A stretch of 64,000 nt of DNA from Stratiolaelaps scimitus. Its lineage: Eukaryota > Arthropoda > Arachnida > Mesostigmata > Laelapidae. Each line of letters begins with the position of its first letter. Within the stretch, counting starts at the first letter, position 1. The stretch spans positions 26,401,501 through 26,465,500 of the forward strand of contig JABWDB010000002.1 of NCBI GenBank assembly GCA_019614645.1. The letters run 5' to 3'. Below, piece after piece: positions 12,086 through 29,169 of the stretch. Under the pieces are notes generated by a model. It worked only from the letters and a program-made list of their open reading frames with translations, ran no database searches and was not told the origin of the DNA. Position numbers and translations under genes: made by a program.

Positions 12086-15000
12086 AATATTCAAATAGAA
12101 ACCCATCCTCTATATGGTCATGCGTAATGTTTTTTCTATTTCTAACACTTCATATGGAAGACTGAGCACGTTTGCTGGCTGCCATTGGGTTTCGTAACTT
12201 TCCGAACGTCTTGTACATATACGAGCGTGTATGTATGTGCTTAAGTGTAAGGACATATGCTTTCCGTCGCCGTTGTCAGCAACAGCGAACGGTTTCAGTG
12301 TCTGTGTTTACAGTAAATCGGTTTAATTAGATCTCGATGCACGGCTGCTTACGGAGACGAACTACAGCTCCCGCCAAGTGAGTTCAAACATTGCTCGCAC
12401 ATTTTCTCGTAGTAATGCCATCATACGGACTGCTACCGAGCGATGTCCGATGGGAAAAGGCCTGTTGGTAAACCACAAACGAGTCAAGGTTAGTTTAAAC
12501 AGAAGTCGTTCAACATAAGTGGATCGATCTTTGAATCGCATTCACATGAGTGTTCCTGAATACGATGTTCTTCATGTGATAGATTAGTCTCGCCACCGTG
12601 TCGACTTTACGTTTACAAACACGACCGTTAGTTCGATGTATCCAGGGTAGATAAATCAACTGATTCGATAGTTAAATAGAGCAGGTAATTCACCGAAAAC
12701 GCGATTTGTAATGCTGTCATTTTTTATCTGCTAGTTGTATCGAGCACGCCTTCAACATGAATCTGTGTGACGGAGAGAGGGCTATGAGGTAGGATATTTA
12801 AGTATCTCGATCCGAGCCCAACTATATGACATACGATTTGTCGCGTTATTATAGAACCGAGTGTAGATCAAGATTCAACATATTGTCCATACTTCGTTCG
12901 TCCTAACTGAGACAGCGTGGATAATCATTTTGAAGCATCTTTGTTTACTTTGGATGATTATTATTGTCAATGAAATCGCGGTATATCAATTTGAAACCAA
13001 TGGCGTAATTATAACTTAAATAGATTCCTTATTGCGACTTGAACGACATACGCATCTCTTCCCTACCCTAAGCATGTCATTTCAGCTATTTTCGTCTGAA
13101 TTGGAATCAAGGAAGTACAAGTTTTAGCTAAATATGGCTCTATTGACGTTCAGCAATGCTCATCCCGAATCAGTGGGACGACCTACCAGCCTTTGGCAAA
13201 ACGGTCTCCGATGAAGTTGCTCTCTGAGGGCCGTCGCGCTAAACAATAGCGCACCTTGAACTGCTCATGGCGGCTTACGGGTCAATTCAAGGCAGGTCAG
13301 GTAGCCAGCCAGCTTGTTGTGGGCGTGTCCAACCTCTTTTCGAATCCGCTCACGTTGTGTCCACTGTGTCTTCACCGATTCGTTTTTGGCGACCTGCTCG
13401 ACATGGCAGTGGAATTAGGCTGAATTGTACGATTCAGTCGTCTATCAAAGCTCGACCCCACAGTCGGCCTCTTGCCCAAACGCTGTGTCGACATTCTCCG
13501 CAGAACGGATACGTCCACCACAAGCCGAATTTTTGCCATCGTCCTTTGCTCTCAGGATCATACCGCATCGTCAGCCAATGCGTATGTCTTTATCCTCACC
13601 TCTGTCGTCACTGATGACAATGTCCCGGAGTGACTCCTTGTGGAACAAGTTGCTTTCTCCTTCGCTCGGGTTTGCGGATATGTGGCCAGCCAAAGGGCAA
13701 ACATGTCCCAAACCTTATCCTGCTCCTTAACCTCGTCGTCAACTAGTCACAATACTAGCAGCAGTAGTAGCGCTAGTAACAGTCTGGCCTTCCCTGTTCG
13801 AGAACTCAAACTGCTCTCTTGAACTGTTTGTTATCCTATCGACGAGCTGTTTGCTGGTTGTCATTTCGTGTTCCGTTACCTTGCAAGGTTATCTTATGTA
13901 TCTAAACAATTCGAGCTCTGGTAAACGCCACCCGCCTCGTCTGATATATAATGAAATGTTGTCTAGTTAGCGAATCCGGCGGAGCCCAAACGTTCACTTA
14001 CACACTGTGAGATTGTCTTTCGTCATTCGACTCGGGATCGATAAGCAGAAAGCGACGACTATTCAGAGCCATAAAAATGGCTAGCGATGTCTCTGCATTG
14101 TATCGACAGACCGAGTGCTATAAATTAAATAAATTAGGAATAACATTCGAGGACAATTTTGTGAAGATCGTAGATTTTCAACTTCATGAATACACTCGTT
14201 TAAATCGTTTGGTATGAGTCGATGAAAGTCGTTTTCAAATCGATGATCAATAGCTAACTAGTGCTAAATAAGCTTCTGTTGACCATATTTGATAACACTG
14301 TCAATTAGGGTTACAAGAAAAGTGTCTTATTTTTGGCAATACGGTGTTGAACCCTGTCCTACATGATTGATTCCTATTTGACACTGGGTGGTCAAGTATC
14401 CGCTTTGCAAGTGGAGGTGTGACAGCAATAACACTTCAGAGGTATCTTTGATGTGATCAATGTGGCGTGTTGCCTCAGCATCGGGGGCTAACCACTTCCT
14501 ATGAGCATTTCCTTTACTCTGGGTCTTCGCTTCGGTCGCCATCGTATAACATCAATATTCTTGAATTACCTTGGTGGCGGAGGGCTTGAAAAGTATAAAA
14601 AGCTGCCTCTCATCATATGTCGTTGTCGATTACGGTAGCATAGCAAATGCTCGATGCGAGGATCGTGGCAATAGGGTCTCGGCCACTATTTGATCAACTG
14701 AGCTGTTGTCCAAACACAGCAGACGTACAAAAATCGAACAAGAGCAAGGCGAAGACTCACAGAAGGGCTCTCAGGTGCCTATGAGAAGCTTGTCCTTCAG
14801 TACGCAAACAACTGACGTGTAACAATTCAATTGTCCCGCTGTTTATACAATGGTATTGGCTAGTAAGAAGAAGACGAATTGAGTTAGCTGTAACGAAAGA
14901 CAAAAAGTTCCTCGTTTTGGGAGCGATCCTAGATCGAATCCAACGTACATTGGTTTAAAAATATTGTACTAGAGTACGATTTATCAAAGGTCAACTGAAT

Positions 15001-18000
15001 TCTTTTGACGAGAGCCTGATATATATATCAATTTAGCTAGAATAAAGAAGTACATGAGGGGGCTCTGGGCGCTGGGCATTCGATTAATTTACAACATATT
15101 ATATCTTTATAAATTATGCCATCTGATGTACTCCATTTAGCTGTACGTAATATACAGTCGTATATTACAGCATTTTTCCCATAATAATAATAATAGTCAT
15201 ATTATAATTTCCTGCTATTTCGTGCTTCTTATGTCGTTGCTATTTTTCTCATAAGTGTTTCGTCCAGCAGCGGCGCGCACCAAACAACGGTCCGAGGTAT
15301 GGCATGAGTGTTTCGTCACACGCAATACAGCGTTTACGTTACGAAAGCAGTTAGCACCTCTGGGATAGCGACAGCGACATCAACGAACGGACGGAAACTC
15401 TCCTTCGTGTGCGATAGCCACTATCCCTCTCTCTCTCTCTCTCTCTCGCTCTTCGGTCGCGGCCCTTCTCGCATTCACCGTCCATATAATAAAATAATCA
15501 ATCATCATCAGTGATCCATTAACGAAATTAAATTAATTCGTTTCAGATATTCAGATCACTGTCCGAATAGTAAGGACTGGGCCGTTTTGTCCCGTTTCGA
15601 GGAGCCGTCTCTCGCCCATTTGCCATGCACCGCCATCATCCTCTGTTAGCACGCTCACTGTCGCGTTCAGAGGTGATCGTCTGCCAGCCATCCAACCATC
15701 GGCCTAGCGCCTCAGACTAGGCCAAACCAGACGTTATGCGCTCGTTCGTTTGAGGCAACGATACGCTACGAATGCTATAAGCTCTGTGTCTCTCGCTCTC
15801 TCTCAATCAATCTATCTCTCCCTTGGAGTGTGTGTGTGTGGGGGCGGGGCACTGGGATCAGGCGGCTATCGACAAAAACGGGAGTCAGTTCTGGTGACGG
15901 TAGCGACAGCCACACAGTCGTCGCAGTGAAAACGTATCGAAAACGTGGCGAGAAGCGAACCCGACCAAAAACGTCGTCGTCGGCGGCGGGCACGGACTGA
16001 GTACAGCCGCTACTGCAACTGTAGTGATTATCATATGGCGACGTCCCTCATTATAGTCGTGCGCTGTTCGGCCAGGTCGCCCGCCGTCCATTCGAGGAGG
16101 ACCGCTCCTCGTACATTAACGGAGGAGATGCTGGTTCCGGCGCAGACCTTCGGATAGTGAAGGACCTGAGGGAGACGGAGGAAATCGGCGAAGCGAAGCG
16201 GCTGCTGCTGCTGCTGCGACAGACAGGACACTATTGGTAAAACGGCATGGGCAGAGTCTGGACTTTAGCACGGGCAGGGGAGGTAGCCCTCTGCACCCAA
16301 ACCAGCAGCAGCTGAACGCGGTGTTCGTACTTCTACTGCAGTACGTAGGTACTACTTACTAATACTACAACAGCAGACAATTAATTAACAAGAACACTTA
16401 TTAAGACGACAGACACTCGATTATTACACACTTTATCGATATATGGACAGCCAGACACGCCAAGGTAGAGGAGCACGAGGGAAGTATCGCAGATGCGTAA
16501 ACAGGACTGATAAATTAAATGTGCGTATAAATAAACGGGTATGAAAAGCGAGCGGGGCATTAAATGAATCAATATTATCCACTTCGTCAGTTACTAGCAA
16601 ATTTTCGTTAAGTCTGACGCCGACGAATCACTCACTGACAAAGCTGTCTTTCTGTTGCTGACATCGACTGACGCTTCTGAGTTAAAGTGTTAACGTTCTA
16701 AGTGATTGCTAGTACTTAACTTAAGATAAGTGGCATCGGTTCACCATGCTATGCTATTGTCTCGAGATTATCCAGAAATAATTTCCGAGAGTCCGAGATT
16801 ATTTAATCATGCTATAACTTGGTCTACAAGACATACTGGGACGCTATTGGTGTGGGCATCTTCAGTCGTTAATTCTCCAGATGGTGCAGTCTCAACAGTG
16901 ACCTTATGCTGACCTGTTGCTCGCATTGTCACAACTAATGCTGAGGTTAGCGCATAGATATGATAGAAAAAACAAATAAATTATACAAACTTTCTGTTCA
17001 GTGTTTGAACTTCGTTGGCTGTCGTTTATGTTTTAATACTTTATTATATTACTCGAATTTAATGTCTAATAGAAGTTCAGAGGAGCGCGAAATGATGGCT
17101 TAGGTATAGTAATAATAATAGCTTGAAAATTGGGTTTCAATCCAGCAGTTGCGCCTAAACTGGTTTGGATTTAGCGTGTGGTGGCTTCACTACAAACATC
17201 TCGATCTTGAAGTTCGATCTGGGGAACCTGTAATAATAACGCTGGCATATCTGATTAAATTTAACGGGGTCATCTAGGTGCCGGCGAGGCTTTCAGTATT
17301 GGAGAGCGTGAACATTTCCAAATTGAATATTGGTTTTTTGTTCCACTTTGAACAATGGCAAATAGGAACACGCATAGAATTGTAGATAAGGTTCTCTATG
17401 TCGTCCGTTAGCCGACACCGCTGTCCTTACACTCATTGTGCATGTAGTACTATATCTACCTCGACGATCTAACTCAATTCCATCCCAGCACCCTATCTCA
17501 CCGAGAGCCTTGCTACAACAAAGATTTATTCTGTTTGATTCGGCTTGGTCGCGATAACCCGGAAGTTGAATAGGAGGGACATTGAGGGATTCGTTGAATG
17601 AAGATTCCATGCTTCATGTTGGCCTTTGATTGAGGGGTGACATGTTACGAGAGTGCCCCAGGAGGATTGGCTAAAAATTGGCACATGCAAAACACAGACA
17701 GCGGTTATATTGCCAGCAGACCCCATACATAATAGAAGGCATAGCCGCTCGTAAATACGCACGGCAGAAATGTATACAGACGGATTTTATGAGACCGTCG
17801 ATAAACTAGATGCATAGCTAATGGAGACCCTTTTTCAGGTGAGCTTGAGACATCAATCATCGGCTCAACAAAATTTAGTTAACAAGAATGGATTAGGTTA
17901 ATTAATTCAGGATACCTAAGAGAAGGTATTCCTTGAATCTTCCGAGGTTGTGTCTCATTCCGCTAGAAATCCATAGGCAAAATCTCCCTTTTCATTACGG

Positions 18001-18173
18001 ACTTGTCTTCAAAAATGGAGATACAATTAAGACTCTTCTGCCGTGACGTTCACAAGCTTATGCTTTCGAATAGTAGAATGCGCCATTTATTTGTATGTAG
18101 TGAATAATATGTTTAAATTCGATTGTTTTTAACTCTGAAGCTACGGCATTAAACTCATTCAAATTCGTTCATT
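12086..18173. other. No recognised gene; GC-richer blocks at 13.1-13.8 and 15.2-16.4 kb
   Basis: The block at 13140-13830 has several overlapping open frames, one ending in a serine-rich tract (plus, 13640-13822). The block at 15240-16380 has CT runs, CpG-rich stretches and a GCT run at 16201-16217. No domain or splice-supported exon was recognised; 5' untranslated or promoter DNA is possible. Confidence 0.4.
15427..15447. repeat. CT microsatellite
   Basis: Almost pure CT dinucleotide run. Confidence 0.9.
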
Positions 18174-18196
18174 TTTATTTCTACGTTTTCACACAG

Positions 18197-18202
18197 TTTA
18201 TT
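18197..18202 (-). terminator. Candidate poly(A) signal of the cathepsin-like gene
   Basis: An AATAAA hexamer on the minus strand lies about 160 nt past the stop codon. Further copies are at 18174-18179 and 18086-18091. Which one is used cannot be decided from sequence alone. Confidence 0.35.
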
Positions 18203-18365
18203 GTGAAGGATATGTGAGTGTGCTAACCAGCCATGATAGCTTGTCTGTTTCGAGTTTCACAGTGAAGTATTCCGCAGTCTTTCGATCAAATACATTTGCC
18301 GGTCCATTTACAAGTCGGAACATAGCTTTCGGCAGTCTAGGCAATAGGTTCGTCGTATTTTTTTT

Positions 18366-23008
<4,643 letters not shown>

Positions 23009-26000
23009 TTCGACAGAAGCTCTGTATCTGCTTCTCAGTCAAGTCCCTTCTGTGAAATGTCAATTCAGCATCGAGCGTTGTGCAGCCAGTTGGCTGTCCG
23101 GGCCAGTTTTAGTTCATCTACAAGCCTCGGCCTGGCTAGATAATGGCACACAGGCACCAACGTGCAAAGTTGTGTTGGTATAGATAGCGAGGATTACAAC
23201 TCATATCGGTGCCGCCTACACAGTCATTCTGTATGTTAACACCCCCCACGGTGTACTTGTTGTTCTATTGCTGGTTTCCAAGATATCGTGATTTACTCAA
23301 TCGGCTCAGTAATCCACCCCTCCTTTAAGGAGGGACTCTAATGATCTTGTTAGTCGAGCAGTATGACAGAGCACTTTTCATCTTTCATGTTGGTGAGAAA
23401 GTTAAATATTCGGTGTAACTAATTCGTCTTATTAAAATACTTAGATCAAGGCCTCTTAGTGTTCATGCTCTTATTAGTTATACTCTTATTATGAGTATTT
23501 AATGACGATGCTTAATTTTCGAGCAGTCCACTGACATCCGCTGTAAAATCGTCGCTATGTCACAATTGTTGTAATCCATCTGCTTAGGTCAAAGTATCAA
23601 TAGTTGGACGCATAGTTTCTATATCATCGTTACGACGATCGACGTTTGTTGACCAGTTGGGATATTGGTAGGCCGCATTATCAGCGACAATTTCGTTGCC
23701 AGGACAGACACGAAAGCTGACAACAACGAGGGTGGAAATAGAAAAAAAACTATAACACTCGCAAAACAAATCAATCGTGCCCCTTTGAATCATCTGTGTA
23801 TAGCATCCCTAAGACGTCCCGGCGCTGTGGATAATAGAAAAGATGAAAAAAATGTTAGGAACAGTTTCACCTATTTGAATGATCAGATCACAGAGACAGA
23901 TGTACAGCCACGCTGTGCTGTGCCCTTACGGCTCAGTATTGGGATTTAAGCTTCAAGCGCGCTAACTCGGGAGACACGTGTATACAGCATATCGAAACCT
24001 GAAAATAAATAACGAGGTCCAGCTATATGCACTTCCGCTGGCTGTGATGTTTTATCTGAGTATTTCTGTTAAAAACACAGAACGTCATCAAGCTGATAAT
24101 ATTTGCATAAGTGGCCGTCCATCATTGTCCCGGTATCTTATTGTTGGTTCTATTGGTTCGCGAAAGGAACAAATTTGGTTGGTACGATATTTTTGAAATG
24201 ATCAGATATCCGTTGTGCATTGCAAGCTAAGAAGAAATGTCATACAAAGTCGACCTAGGATCTCAACATGTTGGTTCACGGTCATCCGATATACGAATGT
24301 TTATCGAACTGTCTTCCTAACTGAGCATATTGGCACGGCGTATGTTGCTCTCCCAAGCTAAACGTCCACTCAATTTAATCTGCTGGGCTTTCAGAAGGAA
24401 GTCTATAGTTAATCTGCTTGATCATTCGTTGTTTACTTTACTGGATGCAACTTTGTCACCCTCCAGGTTTCGTCACAGAACGAGGCATATTTTGAATAAT
24501 TCCTTACGATCGTTGACTAAATTGTTATTGTTAGTCGTTTTGGTGGGCTTATTTCTCAATGTAACTAAATTCAAATCTTGAATCTCTACTGTGTCTTACG
24601 TCGCGATCCTGGGTAGTCACAGAATATATAAACATATTGTACTGACATGATCGTGTCACTTTCTGTAGTCCCAGCACAGCCTTCACGAGAAATATATCTT
24701 GGGACTAGATCTCTGCACAAAGAAAGCGGTCCAAGTCTAGAAGTTTTTAACGATGGACAATGATCTGGTGGGGTAAAACTAATTGCGTACCCTTACTAAA
24801 CACAGAGAGGCAATATGGAGCACAATGGCGTGGAACACGTGGAAGCTGAGTCAGGCCCGACAACATCTTGGACAGATTTCCTCAAAAAGGATATGAACGG
24901 CACGACACTTACCGGTTTTCGATGAAATTCCTTTGGATTGACTGAAAAAATAACACTTTTGAGAAGAAGGTGACGCTCCATCTTTACTGAACACCAGGAA
25001 GTGATCATCAGTATTAAGTAGATTCTTCTTTGTTCTGGCTCGCATAGATATATAATATGCTTCTAAAAAGGTGTTATTAACCTCGTTGCACAACTATGTA
25101 ATACCTGCTATCGCTATGGTGACTGTTGCTCTGTGTATACTGCGCGTGGTTTCGTCCTTGTATCGTTTGCTCCATACTTCCGTATATGGCTTAGTCTTCC
25201 GGTCTTCATGGCTATGACTATGTGGCCATAATTCATTCGTCTTCGATTATTATTATTATTACAAATGGATTCCGAATACAACACTCGATGTGATAATTGT
25301 ACCTAAGCATGAAGTTGGGCCTCAGTCATATGTAGCCAAATTTGATGTTGCGTCAACGAAAAAATCTTTGGTTACATAATTGTTATCGTAGAACTTAGAA
25401 AAAAAAGTAATTTTATTCTATATAACTTTGTTAATTAAAACGCTTGAAACATACTAATATTTAATTTGTTACAAGTTGAGAAGGATTTTTTCTTATGCGC
25501 CATTTCTTCGTCCGACAGCAGCACATTTGAATTCAGCATCTACTCTAGCATTTGGGTCCATAGGGAGGGCTGTCACTTAACTTCCATAGATTAACAATGG
25601 TAAAGCATGCGACTCTAGATTTTTATGCAAGGTGCATATAGGGGTGAAAACAGAGGTCAGAGAAAAGCCAGGCTGCCAGTTAAGGCAACCAGAGCATGAC
25701 ATTTGAGAACGGATACTTTCCGAATGAGAAACTTAACCAATTATTATAGGACATTACAATAAAATGAGTCAACTAGTTCATCAATAACTTCGAATTTGCC
25801 TTACCTATCCATTACATATAACGCGATCGTCACATAGAAAGTAACATCGACCGAAACTTGTAAATTTAATGTTTTCCAGTTGACGGTCAATTCTCGGTTT
25901 TATCGTCGTGTGAAGCTCTAACCAGTGATTATTCTTTCATTATCACAAAGCGTAAGAGTCTCTTTACTTTGGGTTCACTAAAATTTACTTTTTCGATAAT

Positions 26001-26041
26001 ATGAAGAAAGGTTCGGCAGGACCTTTTACAGCCAGGCCATA

Positions 26042-26099
26042 GGTGGAGTTCGGCAACCCGGTGATCTGGGCGCCCCAACAGCGGGTCAGCTGCGCCACC
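26042..26099 (-). repeat. tRNA-like relic
   Basis: On the minus strand GGTGGCGCAGCTGACCCG contains a canonical A-box (TGGCGCAGC), followed about 40 nt later by GGGTTGCCGAACTCCACC, a degenerate B-box. The two ends (GGTGG and CCACC) pair. A tRNA-derived SINE head is more likely than a functional tRNA. Confidence 0.35.
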
Positions 26100-26555
26100 A
26101 TAAAAATACGAAGGCGCCTCCACCTGCCCTCAATCACCCCACTTACTCTGCCCACTTGTGAACAAACGATAGCGGCGGAAAATTCTGCTAGTCCAAACAA
26201 CCATCTGCAATCGATAAGGTTATAGCGAACCATAATACTTGTCGCGTTTGTATCCCAGTTCGATGGGATCCTTGATGCCATGAGTTAGCGATCTTGGTTT
26301 GTCTGGTATTTGGTTAAGTAATGGCCCTTGTAAGTTGGGTTCGCTGTTGGAAGCAGGCCGGCCGCCTTCCTCTTGGATGGGCCGACATCCAAACAAGTTC
26401 GATGGCTAGACAGCTACATTGATGAGGGACCCGGTGGCTGGGCGCTAATCACCTCTGGTTATAAACGGACTCCTGCTGCTTCTAATGTTTCTGGTGCTGA
26501 GATAGGACGTGATCGCAACTAATGAAATGCCGAGATGCGTCTCGGAGTCCCAATT

Positions 26556-26558
<3 letters not shown>

Positions 26559-26594
<36 letters not shown>
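26559..26594. repeat. AT microsatellite
   Basis: Perfect 36-nt dinucleotide run. Confidence 0.95.
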
Positions 26595-26597
<3 letters not shown>

Positions 26598-28945
26598 TAG
26601 TGTGAGACCTGTATTTGGAGATCTATGAGTGGGTAAGGATGTATATTAACAATGAGCAAAAAGTCCTAGTTAAGAAATATTCTTCAATATTTATGGCACT
26701 ATTATTTTTGCGAGACTTAAGCGTTGGTATAGCCACAATGCTGTTGATAGTATATATCTACCTAATAATGCCATGCATTTGAATCGAATTATTATATGTA
26801 AATTATTATTATATATAAAAATAGAGTAGGATGCTGATGCACCCGGTAGCGGTGGGTCCCTCAATGTTATCCCGAAGAATAAATATATCTATCTATTAAA
26901 ATCTATGGTCATATCTAAGCGTTGACACGTACTTCAATTTGCAAATTCATGTGCCGTTAGACGATTTCTCGGTTGGTATAAAATAACGCCCTGCTCTTAC
27001 CTGGTTTGCTTTATGGGGACTTGGGTGGTTGGTTCAAGTGACGTCTAATGTGACACTTACTCGGACAAAGGCAGCACTCTCAGTGCGATGGAGTATGATT
27101 GTCATAGGTAATCTGACATAAAACCTTGTGCTTATAAGATTTTTTCGCATCAAACTATAATATGTTAGACATGTTTACATGTACGTATGTCGTTGGGCAA
27201 ATTAAAACTTGAACGCTTGCTGATTCAGTTAGAATCATTTGCACGTGTTTAGCAACCAAAAAAGAAGTTACCGATTATAGATACGATCGTCTCACAAAGG
27301 ATTGGTGGTGAAACTTTTGCACCGCCATGTGATCTATTGAATTTAGTTGCCCTCAAATCCGTGCCGAATATCGCAAGAATTGGAGACACCCACCATCTTC
27401 AGTTGTCAGCAGCTCCTATTAACCAGAAAGATAGTTCAAGTAAGCTTGACAAAATTTCAGAAACGTCCTTTGGCCTGTCCTGTATCCGTATGCCGATGTA
27501 CGCCCTCTTACCATCAATACAGCATCAATATCACTCCACTCGAAAGTAGCTGATGCACTATTCATCTGGAGGAGACAGGGTGCACCGCGAACATGGCGAG
27601 ACTGCCTCCTTTTACGATTTTTGATACAAATATTTCGAGCAGGAATTGCAAATAATTCACTCGATAACCTTATTCGTTCGGGGCAACGTCTAACGTTGCT
27701 GAAACATTGAGCTCCCTCCCGCTCTTGGGGTCGTCCTTAGGTCGCACGACTAAGAAACAGATAGAAGACACCAACCGTGATACACACAATCTCGTTCTAG
27801 CAAAGCAGACAATAAGCACGAACAGGTGCATCGCTGTCTTATTTGTGGGTGTTAAATAGTACACAAATCTTACATTTGTGATCACAACACATCGGGACAA
27901 AATCAATGATTACGGATACACTTGTAAAACAATTTATGCGTCTCGAAACAGGATGCGACCACAAAATCGCCTCAACGACTAGCATTGATTTAGTGAAATT
28001 TCCCTGTCGGTTGAAGAATTGCATTTATTTATAGATAACTACCGGTGTGTGTAATAAGCACACCCTTAACTGGGAAACTCAATAAATACATTTTCACTAA
28101 TTTTATGACTAGCGCAGGTATCATTGCTTTTTTTCTACCCGTAGCTATTTTGGCACTGCCTTTTATTGCACTTTTCTCTCGTGATAACGGCACTCTGGTC
28201 AGTTACTCACGATCTTTGATTTTTGTACAATGACTCGAATGAACGGCGCTTGCTATTTCTCCCCTGACCTTCATACACTCCGAATCTCCAATGGTCCGCG
28301 AAGATGTAACCGTAAGTCGTTCCCATTCGTCAACGGATTATTCCATTTGAAGGTTCACCTTTGTTACTTCGTATGAATGACTTTATAACTCGGACACCGC
28401 AGAGACCACGTTGAGCGTTTCATGCACGAGCAGCCAGTTTCATCAGACACCCTACATCCATTTGGAGATTACGATCTAACTTCGAAGACTGATATCGTAA
28501 ACCACGCAGGAATTGACTGCAGCCAACTCAATAGATAACTCTCAATACTCGGTTCCAAAGGAGACAAAGGTATATAGTGTTTGCCTTTGATACATGTTAA
28601 TCGAAGAATAGCTACAATGTAGCCGATAAAGGGGTCAAGATACGAAGTGTGTCAGTTATCGATGGCGCTCTGTATGGGCGCCGACGGTAGTAAGGATGAG
28701 TATCAATGGACAGCGAGTATTCGAATAGAATTCTATTACGAGGCAAATGTGTTAAACTGCCGGGAATAATAACAAATGCATCTCTCTTTCTACATACTAA
28801 CTACTAAAACTCACTTCTTATTTTTCGAACCGTCTATATGGGGCGATTCTTCGATTTAAGTTTCGTCTGAGATGATGGAGTTTCATTCATATAGATTAGG
28901 TTAGGCTGGGTGTAGCCAAAGAACAATTAGAATCAAGATAAAACG

Positions 28946-29159
28946 ATGGGGTCTACCATAGGCTGATCCGCGCCACCGGGGACAAGCGCGCTGGCTCTTT
29001 CCTCCTGCAGCGGCTGTCCCTCGCCGTGCAGAGAGGCAATGCCATCGCCTTCCTCGGGACATTGTCGTCCTCACCCCCCCCCCCCCCCCATAATCCCTAG
29101 AAATCCCGACCTACTGTATGTTTGAATAAATCATTTTTGGCCGATTCGGTCGTCAACTT
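28946..29159 (+). mobile_element. 5'-truncated retrotransposon tail with target-site duplication (copy 2)
   Basis: Nearly identical to the 40.5 kb copy from GGGGTCTACCATAGG onward; encodes VYHRLIRATGDKRAGSFLLQ and VQRGNAIAFLGTL, then a C homopolymer of 16 (29074-29089) and a stop. The direct repeat AGATAAAACG stands at 28936-28945 and 29160-29169, marking a non-LTR-style insertion. Confidence 0.65.
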
Positions 29160-29169
29160 AGATAAAACG

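Larger units (their letters stand above)
23009..28945. other. No recognised gene (upstream of the cathepsin-like gene)
   Basis: The first few hundred bases presumably hold the 5' UTR and promoter of the minus-strand cathepsin-like gene, but no convincing TATA box or initiator was seen. The rest is AT-rich, with the tRNA-like relic at 26.0 kb and a TA microsatellite at 26559-26594. Confidence 0.45.
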
